Positions 53,554 through 62,011 of a DNA stretch of 64,000 nucleotides are shown in pieces; positions within the stretch are counted from its first letter, which is position 1, and every line of letters starts with the position of its first letter. Under the pieces are notes generated by a model. That model searched no databases. It was given only the letters and a program-made list of their open reading frames with translations, and was not told where the DNA came from. Origin of the DNA: JANQEA01 sp964466035 (GTDB lineage Bacteria; Bipolaricaulota; Bipolaricaulia; UBA7950; UBA9294); contig CAYXLR010000001.1 of NCBI GenBank assembly GCA_964466035.1, positions 124,001 through 188,000 on the forward strand. Direction: 5' to 3'. Made by a program: the position numbers and the translations under genes.

Positions 53554-54452
53554 CTCCCCTTCTTCGCTTTGTCCGCCCGAAGGCTCCAGGCGTAGAGGAT
53601 CGGGTTGGCGATGTACATCGACGAGTAGGTCCCGACGATGACGCCGATCAGCAGGGCGAGGGAGAACCCTCGCAGGACGCTGCCTCCGAACAGGAAGAGG
53701 ATGATGACCGGAATGAAGGTCGTGATCGACGTGTTCAGCGTCCGGGACAGCGACTGGTTCACGCTGTGGTTGATGATCTCGAAGACCGACCGGCGGCGCT
53801 CGATCTTCAGGTTCTCGCGGATCCGGTCGTAGATGACGATCGTGTCGTTCAGCGAGTACCCGACGATCGTCAGGAACGCGGCGATCGTCGCCAGGTTGAC
53901 CTCGACCTGAAAGATCGAGAAGACGCCGAGCGCGATGACCACGTCGTGGAGGATCGCCGCGACGGCGCCGATCGCGTAGCGGAGGCGGAACCGCCACGAG
54001 ATGTAGACGAGGATCGCCACGAGTGCGAGCAGGACGGCCTGCCACCCCTTCTGCGCCAGCTCCTGGCTGACCTGCTGACCGATCAGGCGGCGGGAGATGT
54101 CCTCGACGGGAAAGTCGGCGCGGAGGGTCGTCTCGATCCGATCGATGACGCGTTGGTCCTCCTCGACGTTGAGGAGCTGCGTCGTGATCACCTTGGTGTT
54201 CCCTTCGGTGTCCTGGATGACGCTCGTCGTCAGATCGACGTCTCCGGCGTCGATCGCCCCGAGCGCGGTCCGGATATCGGCCGTGTCGACCGCCTCGGAG
54301 AAGAGGACGGTGAACTCCGTCCCGCCGGTGAAGTCGATTCCCCACTTGAGTCCGCGGACACCCGGAAGGAGGACGACGACGGAGAACGCGACCAGCAGGA
54401 GCGAGAGCGGGACGAAGTACTTCGTCTTGCCGAGGAAATCGATCTGCCGCAT
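53550..54452 (-). CDS. secF: Protein translocase subunit SecF
   Basis: A 300-residue membrane protein with six hydrophobic segments and one periplasmic domain (about 36-130). Signatures: GLKWGIDFTGGTEFTVLF, HDVVIALGVF, TIVGYSLNDTIVIYDRIRENL and the C-terminal FGGSVLRGFSLALLIGVIVGTYSSMYIANPIL. SecDF uses proton motive force to finish export. secD, which normally lies directly upstream, is absent here: rpsT takes its place. The gene is coupled to recJ. Confidence 0.96.
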   Translation of the reverse strand: MRQIDFLGKTKYFVPLSLLLVAFSVVVLLPGVRGLKWGIDFTGGTEFTVLFSEAVDTADIRTALGAIDAGDVDLTTSVIQDTEGNTKVITTQLLNVEEDQRVIDRIETTLRADFPVEDISRRLIGQQVSQELAQKGWQAVLLALVAILVYISWRFRLRYAIGAVAAILHDVVIALGVFSIFQVEVNLATIAAFLTIVGYSLNDTIVIYDRIRENLKIERRRSVFEIINHSVNQSLSRTLNTSITTFIPVIILFLFGGSVLRGFSLALLIGVIVGTYSSMYIANPILYAWSLRADKAKKGR

Positions 54453-54465
54453 CGGACGCCTCCCC

Positions 54466-54723
54466 CTACGCCTGGACTCGCTTCGCCCACCTCGACTTGA
54501 TCCGCGCGGCCTTGTTCGCGTGGATCGTATTTCGCTTGGCGGCCTTGTCCGTCGCCTGAGCGAGCTCGGGAAGGAGCGCCCGCGCCGCCTCCTTGTCTCC
54601 GGCCTCGAGATGGAGGCGGATCTGCTTTTCGACGCGCTTGATCGCGGCCTTCTTCGCCCGGTTCAGCCCCCTGCGCTTCTGGCTCTGCCGCAAGCGCTTT
54701 CGTGCGGAAGCGATGTTAGGAAT
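54466..54723 (-). CDS. rpsT: 30S ribosomal protein S20 with probable AUU start
   Basis: An 85-residue S20 (PNIASARKRLRQSQKRRGLN, then NRAKKAAIKRVEKQI and NTIHANKAARIKSRWAKR). S20 proteins usually begin MPNIKSA or MANIKSA. Here the codon at the M position is ATT (54723-54721), preceded by GAGGTGA with a 5-nt gap, an ideal Shine-Dalgarno. The only in-frame alternative, GTG at 54732, would place its start inside that GAGGTGA and add three residues not seen in the family. E. coli rpsT uses UUG and is autoregulated through it, so a rare start codon here is plausible. It has its own promoter. Confidence 0.9.
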   Translation of the reverse strand: MPNIASARKRLRQSQKRRGLNRAKKAAIKRVEKQIRLHLEAGDKEAARALLPELAQATDKAAKRNTIHANKAARIKSRWAKRVQA

Positions 54724-54780
54724 CGTACTCACCTCTTCGAAGTCTCATTCTCACGTATTGCAGGTCTGGAATGACGATCG

Positions 54781-54809
54781 ATGTTAGCCAAGCGGTGAAC
54801 GCGAATCAA
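54781..54809 (-). promoter_or_regulatory. rpsT promoter
   Basis: On the minus strand, TTGATT (54809-54804), a 17-nt spacer, TAACAT (54786-54781). The expected leader before rpsT is about 50 nt. Confidence 0.55.
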
Positions 54810-54972
54810 GCAGTGGATCGTTCTTCTCCGTTTGCCAGCGGGAGTCTGTCTCGCACGGAGGCGGGATCGATCTCGGGACGAAGTCCGTGATCGATGTCCG
54901 GGGTCGGCGCGGGAGCGGGACGAGCGCTCGTCCCCTTGCCGGTTCCAGCAAATTCGAGCAGATCGGGCACGA

Positions 54973-55001
54973 TTGTCGCTCGGTCCCCGCGGTGCTAGGA
55001 T
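54973..55001 (+). promoter_or_regulatory. nrdDG promoter
   Basis: TTGTCG (54973-54978), a 17-nt spacer and TAGGAT (54996-55001), 47 bp before the nrdD ATG. I find no NrdR box or FNR-type palindrome nearby. Confidence 0.55.
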
Positions 55002-55047
55002 AGGTCCTTTGCACCGGGCCGGTGGCACGCGTCCGAGAGGGGGGGTC

Positions 55048-57147
55048 ATGCAGTACATCGTCAAGCGCGACGGGCGCGTCGTACCGTTCGACGAAGCCAA
55101 GATCACGACTGCCATTTGGAAAGCCATGCGTTCGGTCGGGGACCCCGACGAGCGGACCGCAGCGGCGCTGTGCGAGCGGATCACCCGGGCTCTCGACGCG
55201 CGGTTCGTCGGTGAGTACCCGACGGTCGAGGAGATCCAGGACCTCGTCGAGGAGACGCTGATCCACGCCGGCCGGACGCGCGCGGCGAAGGCGTACATCC
55301 TCTATCGGAAGCAGCACGAGGAGCTGCGGGAGATGCGCGGCCTGATGGCCGACCTCCCCTTGGTCGAGGACTACCTTGACGATCGCGACTGGCGGGTGCG
55401 CGAGAACAGCAACATGACCTACTCCCTCCAGGGGCTGAACACGCACATCACCGACAAGATCATCTCCCGCTACTGGCTTGGCCGGATCTATCCGGAGGCG
55501 ATCCGGGCGGCGCACGAGTCGGGCGACTTCCACGTCCACGACCTCGGGACCCTCGGGGCGTACTGCGTCGGCTGGGACCTGCGCGACCTTCTCCTGCAGG
55601 GGTTTCGCGGCGTCCGGGGAAAGATCGAGGCGAAGCCGGCGAAGCACTTCCGCGTCGTCCTCCTGCAGATCGTGAACTTCCTCTACACGCTGCAGGGAGA
55701 GTCGGCCGGGGCGCAGGCGTTCTCCAACGTCGACACCTACCTCGCTCCGTTCGTCCGGGCCGACGGGCTCAGCTACGAGGAGGTGAAGCAGAACGTCCAG
55801 GAGTTCGTCTACAATATGAACGTCCCGACGCGCGTCGGCTTCCAGACGCCGTTCACCAACGTGACGCTCGATCTGAAGGTCCCCCGGTACATGCGCGGCG
55901 AGCCGGCGATCGTCGGCGGCGTCTTCCAGGAGGCGACCTACGGCGAATACCAGCCGGAGATGGACCTGTTCAACCGGGCGTTCGCCGAGGTGATGAACGA
56001 GGGCGACATGCGCGGTCGGCCGTTCACGTTCCCGATCCCGACGTACAACATCACCGAGGAGTTCGACTGGGAGAACCCCGTTCTCGACCCCGTCTGGGAG
56101 ATGACGGCGAAGTACGGGATCCCGTACTTCTCGAACTTCATCAACAGCGATATGCACCCCGAGGACGCGCGGAGCATGTGCTGTCGGTTGCGGATCGACA
56201 ACCGCGAGCTGCGAAGCCGCGGCGGCGGGCTGTTCGGCGCGAATCCGCTGACCGGTTCGATCGGCGTGGTCACGGTCAACCTGCCACGGCTCGGCTACCT
56301 GGCGAACGGCGAGGCCGACTTCTTCGACCGGCTCGGCGCGCTGATGGACCTCGCCAAGGAAGCGCTCGCCATCAAGCGGAAGACGCTCGAATCCCTGACC
56401 GAGCAGGGGCTGTATCCGTACTCCAAGTTCTACCTCGAGCGGATCATGGAGGCGGAAGGCGGCTATTGGCGGAACCACTTCTCGACGATCGGGCTGATCG
56501 GGATGAACGAGGCCGTCCTCAACCTGCTCGGCCGCACGATCGCCGAGCCGGAAGGGCGGGCGTTCGCCCTCCGGACGCTCGACTGGATGCGCGACCGGCT
56601 CGGCGAGTATCAGGTCGAGACCTACGACATCTTCAACCTGGAGGCGACGCCGGCCGAAGGGGCGAGCTACCGGCTCGCCCGCATCGACCGAGAGCGCTTC
56701 CCGGACCTGCGCATCTACAACCTCGAATCCTACGGGAGTGGCGACCCGTACTACACGAACTCGACGCAGCTGCCGGTCGGGTGGACCGACGACCTCTTCG
56801 AGGCGCTCAGCCTGCAGGATCCGCTGCAGACGCGCTACACCGGGGGAACGGTCTTCCACGGCTTTCTCGGTGAGCGGCTCCCCGACGGGCAGGCGGCGAA
56901 GCGGCTGGTCCGCAAGATCGCCGAGACATTCCGGCTCCCGTACTACACCTTGACGCCGAGCTTCTCGATCTGCCCGCAGCACGGCTACCTCGTCGGCGAA
57001 CAGGCGACCTGTCCGACCTGCGGATCGAAGGCGGAGGTCTACTCCCGCGTCGTCGGCTACCTCCGCCCGGTCGAGCAGTGGAACGACGGAAAGCAGGCCG
57101 AGTTCGCCGACCGGAGGATCTTCGCGCCGGTCTCGGCCTCGGGATGA
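55048..57147 (+). CDS. nrdD: Anaerobic ribonucleoside-triphosphate reductase
   Basis: A 699-residue class III ribonucleotide reductase. An ATP cone (1-95: QYIVKRDGRVVPFDEAKITTAIWKAM) gives allosteric control. The glycyl-radical barrel follows (HVHDLGTLGAYCVGWDL, FTFPIPTYNIT, MCCRLRIDN). A C-terminal zinc site CPQHG/CPTCG and the radical loop YSRVVGYLRPV place the glycyl radical at G670. The C-terminal WNDGKQAEF form is like Thermotoga NrdD, which uses a formate-independent or thioredoxin-type reductant (family knowledge, not proven here). Start ATG 55048 follows GAGAGGGGGG. nrdG follows after 7 bp. Confidence 0.97.
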   Translation: MQYIVKRDGRVVPFDEAKITTAIWKAMRSVGDPDERTAAALCERITRALDARFVGEYPTVEEIQDLVEETLIHAGRTRAAKAYILYRKQHEELREMRGLMADLPLVEDYLDDRDWRVRENSNMTYSLQGLNTHITDKIISRYWLGRIYPEAIRAAHESGDFHVHDLGTLGAYCVGWDLRDLLLQGFRGVRGKIEAKPAKHFRVVLLQIVNFLYTLQGESAGAQAFSNVDTYLAPFVRADGLSYEEVKQNVQEFVYNMNVPTRVGFQTPFTNVTLDLKVPRYMRGEPAIVGGVFQEATYGEYQPEMDLFNRAFAEVMNEGDMRGRPFTFPIPTYNITEEFDWENPVLDPVWEMTAKYGIPYFSNFINSDMHPEDARSMCCRLRIDNRELRSRGGGLFGANPLTGSIGVVTVNLPRLGYLANGEADFFDRLGALMDLAKEALAIKRKTLESLTEQGLYPYSKFYLERIMEAEGGYWRNHFSTIGLIGMNEAVLNLLGRTIAEPEGRAFALRTLDWMRDRLGEYQVETYDIFNLEATPAEGASYRLARIDRERFPDLRIYNLESYGSGDPYYTNSTQLPVGWTDDLFEALSLQDPLQTRYTGGTVFHGFLGERLPDGQAAKRLVRKIAETFRLPYYTLTPSFSICPQHGYLVGEQATCPTCGSKAEVYSRVVGYLRPVEQWNDGKQAEFADRRIFAPVSASG

Positions 57148-57154
57148 GCCGGAG

Positions 57155-57862
57155 ATGGCTTCGGTACTCCCGATCGGCGGCGTCGCATGGACGACGCTGC
57201 TCGACTACCCGGGGAAGGTCGCGACGACGCTGTTCACCGTCGGATGCAACTTCCGTTGCCCGTTCTGCCACAACCCCGAGCTGGTCGATCCGGACCGCTT
57301 CGCTCCGGCGCTCGACGAGGGGGAGATCCTCGATCGGCTCCGCGAGCGCGCCGGGTTCATCGACGGCGTGGTGATCTGCGGCGGGGAGCCGACGGTCCAT
57401 CCGACGCTCCGCTCGTTTGTCGAGCGCGTGAAGGATCTCGGCCTTCTCGTCAAGCTGGACACGAACGGCTCCCGCCCCGACGTGCTCCGGGCGCTGCTCG
57501 AAGCGCGGTGCGTCGATTTCGTCGCGATGGACGTCAAGGGGCCGCTCGACGCGTACGACCGCCTGACCGGGATCGCCGCCGAGGCGAGCGCGATCGAGGC
57601 ATCGATCCGTCTGATCCTCGATCGCGCCCCGGACTACGAGTTCCGGACGACGGTCGCGCCGACGCTCTCACGGTCCGACGTCCTCCGGATCGCCGAGCGG
57701 ATCGCTGGTGCGAAGCGGTACGTCCTTCAGGCGTACCGCGTCCCGGAGACGGGCCTCCTCGACCCGGCGTGGGAAGCGAAGCCCGCCCTGTCGAGAGGCG
57801 AGCTCGACGCGCTGTGGCACGAGATCCGGCCGGAGTTCGACGACGGCGGCGTCCGCGGCTGA
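57155..57862 (+). CDS. nrdG: Anaerobic RNR-activating radical-SAM protein
   Basis: A 235-residue radical-SAM enzyme that makes the glycyl radical on NrdD. The [4Fe-4S] ligands are C31, C35 and C38 (GCNFRCPFCHNPEL). SAM-binding features are CGGEPTVHP and the DVKGPLDAYDR strand. It is longer than E. coli NrdG (about 155 residues) and belongs to the long type found in Thermotoga and clostridia. Its stop is 1 bp from the convergent trpS stop. Confidence 0.96.
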   Translation: MASVLPIGGVAWTTLLDYPGKVATTLFTVGCNFRCPFCHNPELVDPDRFAPALDEGEILDRLRERAGFIDGVVICGGEPTVHPTLRSFVERVKDLGLLVKLDTNGSRPDVLRALLEARCVDFVAMDVKGPLDAYDRLTGIAAEASAIEASIRLILDRAPDYEFRTTVAPTLSRSDVLRIAERIAGAKRYVLQAYRVPETGLLDPAWEAKPALSRGELDALWHEIRPEFDDGGVRG

Positions 57863-57863
57863 T

Positions 57864-58859
57864 CTAGCCGGCTCCGAGCCCAACCCGCCGGCGCACGTTG
57901 GCGATCGTCTCGTCGGCGATCGCCTGCGCGCGACGGGCCCCGTCGCGGAGGACCTCGACGACGTCGCCCGCGGCCGCAAGCTCGGCCCGCCGCTGCTGGA
58001 TCGGCCGGAGGACGGCCATCAGACGCTCGAACGTCTCGTCCTTCAGGCGCGAGTACATCAGCTCGCCCCGCTCGTGCTCCGAGCGGAGCTCGGCGACGAT
58101 CGAAGCGTCCCCGGCGATCTCGGTCGAGAGCTCGAGGATCTCGAACAGGTTCTCGACGCCGGGCGACATCTCGGCCCCGGCCTCGAGCCCGATGTCGGTC
58201 ACCGCGGAGCGGAGCTTCTTCCGGATCGACGCCTCGTCCTCCATCACGCCGACGTAGTGCTGCTCGCCGGCGCTCTTGCTCATCTTCGCCGAGGGATCCG
58301 AGAGCGACATGATCCGGGCCCCCTTCCCGACGATCGGCTCCGGCTCGGGGAAGAGATCCCCGAACCGACCGTTGAACCGGCGCGCGATCCGCCGCGATAG
58401 CTCCAGGTGCTGGACCTGGTCCTCGCCGACCGGCACGCCGTGCGCACGGTACAGGAGGATGTCGGCCGCTTGAAGGACGGGGTACGTGAACAGGCCGGCG
58501 GAGACGAACGCGCTCCCGGCCGACTTCTCCTTGAATTGCGTCATCCGGGTCAGATCGCCGTACGAGGTGACGCAGCCGAGAATCCAGGCGAGCTCGGCGT
58601 GCGTCGGCACGTCGGACTGGACGAACAGGATCGTCCGTTCCGGGTCGATTCCGCATGCCATCAGGTCGAGGGCCATCGCGCGCGACGCGTCGCGAAGCTC
58701 CTCCGGATCGACCTCGATGGTGATCGCGTGGTAGTCGACGATCCCGATGATGCAGTCGTATTCGTCCTGCATCGCGGCCCAATTCCGGACCGCCCCGAAG
58801 TAGTTGCCCACGTGCAGCGTCCCGGTCGGCTGGATGCCGGAGAAGACTCGCTTTTTCAT
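57864..58859 (-). CDS. trpS: Tryptophanyl-tRNA synthetase
   Basis: A 331-residue class I enzyme charging tRNA-Trp. The HIGH-equivalent is TGTLHVGNYFGA near residue 11-22, and the KMSKS loop is AKMSKSAGE. The tryptophan pocket region VDYHAITIEVDP and the QVQHLELSRRIARRFN segment are typical. The length is normal. It is monocistronic and convergent with nrdG. Confidence 0.96.
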   Translation of the reverse strand: MKKRVFSGIQPTGTLHVGNYFGAVRNWAAMQDEYDCIIGIVDYHAITIEVDPEELRDASRAMALDLMACGIDPERTILFVQSDVPTHAELAWILGCVTSYGDLTRMTQFKEKSAGSAFVSAGLFTYPVLQAADILLYRAHGVPVGEDQVQHLELSRRIARRFNGRFGDLFPEPEPIVGKGARIMSLSDPSAKMSKSAGEQHYVGVMEDEASIRKKLRSAVTDIGLEAGAEMSPGVENLFEILELSTEIAGDASIVAELRSEHERGELMYSRLKDETFERLMAVLRPIQQRRAELAAAGDVVEVLRDGARRAQAIADETIANVRRRVGLGAG

Positions 58860-58884
58860 CGTCGACCACCTCCTGATGTCGATT

Positions 58885-58940
58885 GTCCGCGGCGGTTCCC
58901 GCGGACGGCCCGAGTATAAGGCGCGAGGTGCCGTCTGCAA
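58885..58940 (-). promoter_or_regulatory. trpS promoter and leader hairpin
   Basis: On the minus strand, TTGCAG (58940-58935), a 16-nt spacer and TATACT (58918-58913). The leader contains an 8-bp hairpin GTCCGCGG/CCGCGGAC (58885-58906) and AGGAGGTGG before ATG. It is too short for a T-box (leader about 45 nt). Confidence 0.6.
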
Positions 58941-58952
58941 GGGCGCTTTGGC

Positions 58953-58982
58953 TTGATCGTTCTTCTTCCGGTGCCGTATCAT
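58953..58982 (+). promoter_or_regulatory. Promoter of the glmU-like/prs operon
   Basis: TTGATC (58953-58958), an 18-nt spacer and TATCAT (58977-58982), 22 bp before ATG 59005, with GGGGGAGGGG between. It is back to back with the trpS promoter. Confidence 0.6.
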
Positions 58983-59004
58983 CGAACCTCGGGGGAGGGG
59001 CGAG

Positions 59005-59706
59005 ATGGACGAGAGGCGGCACGGGGAAGACGCGGAGCTCGATCCGGTCGCGCGGAAGCGGGTCCTCGACGCGCTGCGCGGGATCGGGGTCACCGTCGTC
59101 GATCCGGATCGGACGTACGTCGGCGAGGCCGTTTCGGTCGCGGCCGGGACCGTTCTGTATCCCGGGACGCACCTCCGCGGCGCGACGACCGTCGGCCCGG
59201 GTTGTCGGATTGGCCCCGACTGCTGGATCGAGGACACGGCGATCGAGGATCGTTGCACTGTCCGCTATTCGGTTCTCGAAGGCTCTCGGGTTCGCGCCGA
59301 TTCGACGGTCGGGCCGTACGCCCATCTGCGCCCCGGCGCGGACGTCGGGCCGGAGGCGCGCGTCGGCAACTTCGTCGAGGTGAAGGAGGCCCGCCTCGGT
59401 CCGGGCGTCAAGGCCGGTCATCTCGCCTACATCGGCGATGCCGACGTCGGGGAAGGGACGAACGTCGGCGCGGGGACGATCACGTGCAACTACGACGGCG
59501 TCGCGAAGCACCGGACGGTGATCGAGAAGGACGTCTTCATCGGAAGCAACGCGGCGCTCGTCGCGCCGGTGACGATCGGCGAAGGGGCCGTCGTCGCGGC
59601 GGGGTCGACGATCACGGAGGACGTTCCGGCCGGTGGGCTCGCTTTCGGCCGAGCGCGCCAGGTGAACAAGCGGTCCGAACGCAAGACCGAGGAGGGCGCA
59701 GGATGA
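59005..59706 (+). CDS. Stand-alone GlmU acetyltransferase (left-handed beta-helix) domain
   Basis: A 233-residue protein matching only the C-terminal half of GlmU, which acetylates glucosamine-1-phosphate on the way to UDP-GlcNAc. Hexapeptide repeats run from about 38 to 215. GPYAHLRPGADVGPEARVGN, VKAGHLAYIGDADVG (catalytic-type His139), GAGTITCNYDGVAKHRT and FIGSNAALVAPVTIG match the GlmU acetyltransferase site closely. The N-terminal uridylyltransferase domain (LAAGxGTRM) is missing; residues 1-35 resemble the linker that joins the two domains. The start codon is well placed after its Shine-Dalgarno, so it is not a truncated ORF. A separate uridylyltransferase must exist elsewhere. It overlaps prs by 4 bp. 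Confidence 0.9.
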   Translation: MDERRHGEDAELDPVARKRVLDALRGIGVTVVDPDRTYVGEAVSVAAGTVLYPGTHLRGATTVGPGCRIGPDCWIEDTAIEDRCTVRYSVLEGSRVRADSTVGPYAHLRPGADVGPEARVGNFVEVKEARLGPGVKAGHLAYIGDADVGEGTNVGAGTITCNYDGVAKHRTVIEKDVFIGSNAALVAPVTIGEGAVVAAGSTITEDVPAGGLAFGRARQVNKRSERKTEEGAG

Positions 59707-60659
59707 TCAGCAAAGTACTGAAGCTTCTTTGCGGCAACGCGAACCCGTCGCTGGCGGAGGAGATCTCCCAAGCGCTCGGCATCGAGCTGTGCGACGCCGC
59801 GGTGATGCGGTTCGGCGACGGGGAGATCCGCGTCCGGATCCGCGAGACGGTTCGCGGCGCGGACGTCTTCGTCATCCAGCCGACCTGTCCGCCGGTCAAC
59901 GAGAACCTGATGGAGCTGTTGATCATGATCGACGCGCTCCGCCGCGCATCGGCGCGGCAGGTCGTCGCGGTCGTCCCGTACTACGGATACTCGCGCCAAG
60001 ATCGCAAGCACACCGGCCGGGTGCCGATCTCGGCCCGGCTCGTCGCGAACATGATCGAGGTCGCCGGGGCCGACCGCGTCCTCACGATGGACCTCCACGC
60101 CGGGCAGATCCAGGGGTTCTTCAACATCCCGGTCGACAACCTGCGAACCGACTGGATCTTCGCCGATCACATCGAGGCGACCTTCGATCGACTGGACAAC
60201 GCGGTCATCGTCTCCCCGGACGCCGGCGGCGCGGTCCGCGCCCGGATGGTCGCCGAGCGCCTCGACGCGCCGTTGGCGATCCTCGAGAAACGGCGATCGC
60301 AAGACGGCTCGGACGTCCAGGTGATGAACGTCATCGGCGAGGTCTCTGGAAAGCGGGCGATCATCGTCGACGACATCCTCTCGTCGGGCGGGACGATCGT
60401 GAAGGCGACGAACACGCTGCTCGAGCATCACGTCGAGGAAGTGTCGGCCTACTGCACCCACGGAACGCTCTCCGGGAACGCGCTGGAGCTGTTGGCGGAA
60501 TCGCCCTTGAAACGGGTGGTTCTGACCAATACCATCTTCAACGAGCGCGCGAACGAGAGTGAGATCGTCGACTATCTCCACGTGGGCGAGCATCTGGCGA
60601 AGACGATTCATCGGATCTTCGAGTACAAGTCGGTGAGCCACCTCTTCCCGCACTACTGA
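59703..60659 (+). CDS. prs: Ribose-phosphate pyrophosphokinase (PRPP synthetase)
   Basis: A 318-residue enzyme making PRPP from ribose-5-phosphate and ATP for nucleotide, His and Trp synthesis. Motifs: FGDGEIRVRIRETVRGADVFVIQP, YYGYSRQDRKHTGRVPISARLVA, TMDLHAGQIQGFF, and PRPP loop IIVDDILSSGGTI. The usual flexible loop KRR is present as LEKRRSQDG. The glmU-like gene in front is a common neighbour of prs in other bacteria (glmU-prs-rplY-pth order). Confidence 0.97.
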   Translation: MISKVLKLLCGNANPSLAEEISQALGIELCDAAVMRFGDGEIRVRIRETVRGADVFVIQPTCPPVNENLMELLIMIDALRRASARQVVAVVPYYGYSRQDRKHTGRVPISARLVANMIEVAGADRVLTMDLHAGQIQGFFNIPVDNLRTDWIFADHIEATFDRLDNAVIVSPDAGGAVRARMVAERLDAPLAILEKRRSQDGSDVQVMNVIGEVSGKRAIIVDDILSSGGTIVKATNTLLEHHVEEVSAYCTHGTLSGNALELLAESPLKRVVLTNTIFNERANESEIVDYLHVGEHLAKTIHRIFEYKSVSHLFPHY

Positions 60660-60692
60660 TCGAAATCCAACGAGACGGCTGGGTGAACGAGG

Positions 60693-61373
60693 ATGCATAC
60701 GCTGGAAGTGAAACAGAGGACCGCCGGGAGGGCGAACGCCCTCCGGCGGGACGGGTTCGTGCCGGGGGTCGTCTACGGCCCTTCGATCGAGAGCGTGTCG
60801 ATCGCCATCGCGCGGAAGGACCTTCAGTCGCTCTTCTCGGAGATCACGAGAAGCTCGAGGGTCACCCTGTCGATCGCCGAGGAGAACGGGGCGCAGGAGA
60901 TGGACGTCTTCGTGAAGGTCATCGATTACGACCCGGTGACCGACGAGCCGAAGCACGTCGACTTCTACCACCCGGACGTCGGGCGCCCGCTGAAGCTCCA
61001 CGTCCCGGTGAAGGTCGTCGGCGAGGCGCAGGGCGTGAAGTCCGGAGGGATTCTGAACGTGCTGTTCAACACGGTCCGCGTCTACGGCCTCCCCAAGGAC
61101 GTGCCGCACCTGATCACGATCGACGTGTCCGAGCTCGACCTCGGCGAGTCGATCCACGTCCGCGACATCGACTTCGGCGGCGTGGAGCCGATGCTTCCTC
61201 CGGAGCGGACCCTCGTGACGGTCATCGCGCCGCGCGGCATGGAGATCGAAGAGGAGGAGGCCGAGCTCGAGGAGGGCGAGGAGATCGAGGGCGAAGTCGA
61301 AGAGGGCGCCGTTGAGGAAGAGGGAGCGGAGGCCGAGGGAGAAGGAGAGGAGACCGCTGCAGAGGGGGAGTAG
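60693..61373 (+). CDS. rplY: 50S ribosomal protein L25, CTC family
   Basis: A 226-residue L25/CTC protein. The N-terminal L25 domain (1-92: LEVKQRTAGRANALRRDGFVPGVVYG) binds 5S rRNA; the C-terminal TL5 domain (about 98-185: LHVPVKVVGEAQGVKSGGIL, VDVSELDLGESIHVRDI-like segment) follows. The last 38 residues are almost all Glu, Gly and Ala, an acidic tail common in CTC proteins. The gene order with prs and pth is conserved in bacteria. Confidence 0.95.
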   Translation: MHTLEVKQRTAGRANALRRDGFVPGVVYGPSIESVSIAIARKDLQSLFSEITRSSRVTLSIAEENGAQEMDVFVKVIDYDPVTDEPKHVDFYHPDVGRPLKLHVPVKVVGEAQGVKSGGILNVLFNTVRVYGLPKDVPHLITIDVSELDLGESIHVRDIDFGGVEPMLPPERTLVTVIAPRGMEIEEEEAELEEGEEIEGEVEEGAVEEEGAEAEGEGEETAAEGE

Positions 61374-61949
61374 GTGAAGGCGGTCTTCGGGCTCGGAAAC
61401 CCCGGCCGGGCCTACGCGCTCACCCGACACAACGTGGGGTTCGAGGTCATCGACCTGTACCGGAAGGTCCATCGACTTCGGGGGAAAGGGCGGATCGAAA
61501 GCTCCGCCCTCGTCTATTCGACCGCCGACCTGCTCCTCGTCAAGCCGATGACGTTCATGAACGACAGCGGCGAGGCGGTCCGCGGCGTGCTGTCGAAGCA
61601 CTCCGTCTCTCCGAAGGACGCCCTCGTCGTGCACGACGATCTCGATCTTCCGCTGGGGCGGATCAAGCTCTTGAGCGCCGCCGGCGGCGGAACGCATAAA
61701 GGGTTGACCTCCATCCTGAACGCGCTCGCGACCGAAGAGATCCCGCGTCTGAAGATCGGGATCGAGATCGAAGGGCGGACGGAGACGGGGAGCGACTTCG
61801 TCCTCGATCGGTTCTCGCCCGAGGAGTGGGAGCGCGTCCTTCCGGCGCTGGAGCGCGCCGTCGACGCGATCGACCTGTTCCGGAGGGCGGACATCGACGC
61901 GGTGATGACGCGGTTCAACCGGCGCGACGTTTCCCTTGCCGAGGGGTAG
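61374..61949 (+). CDS. pth: Peptidyl-tRNA hydrolase
   Basis: A 191-residue hydrolase that frees tRNA from dropped-off peptides. GLGNPGRAYALTRHNVGFEVID holds the substrate Asn and catalytic His20-type residue; KPMTFMNDSG, VVHDDLDLPLGRIKL (Asp) and GGGTHKGLTSI follow. In the last motif the Asn of GGHNG (E. coli N114) is Lys here. It starts with GTG directly after the rplY stop codon. Confidence 0.95.
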   Translation: MKAVFGLGNPGRAYALTRHNVGFEVIDLYRKVHRLRGKGRIESSALVYSTADLLLVKPMTFMNDSGEAVRGVLSKHSVSPKDALVVHDDLDLPLGRIKLLSAAGGGTHKGLTSILNALATEEIPRLKIGIEIEGRTETGSDFVLDRFSPEEWERVLPALERAVDAIDLFRRADIDAVMTRFNRRDVSLAEG

Positions 61950-61963
61950 ACGCCCTGTATACT
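61936..61963 (+). promoter_or_regulatory. clpC promoter
   Basis: TTGCCG (61936-61941), a 16-nt spacer and TATACT (61958-61963), overlapping the pth 3' end and 48 bp before the clpC ATG. No CtsR or CIRCE site is seen. Confidence 0.6.
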
Positions 61964-62011
61964 GTCGCCGTCTGTGCGGGCCTTCCCGAGCGGACTCCCT
62001 GAGGAGGGCAG

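Noticed and set aside
54781..55047. NrdR boxes before nrdD
   Set aside because: No pair of ACACWATATATWGTGT-like palindromes is present in the leader or promoter.
58860..58952. T-box riboswitch upstream of trpS
   Set aside because: Predicted leader is about 45 nt, no T-box AGGGTGGNACCGCG word is present, and only one small hairpin is seen. hisS also has none.
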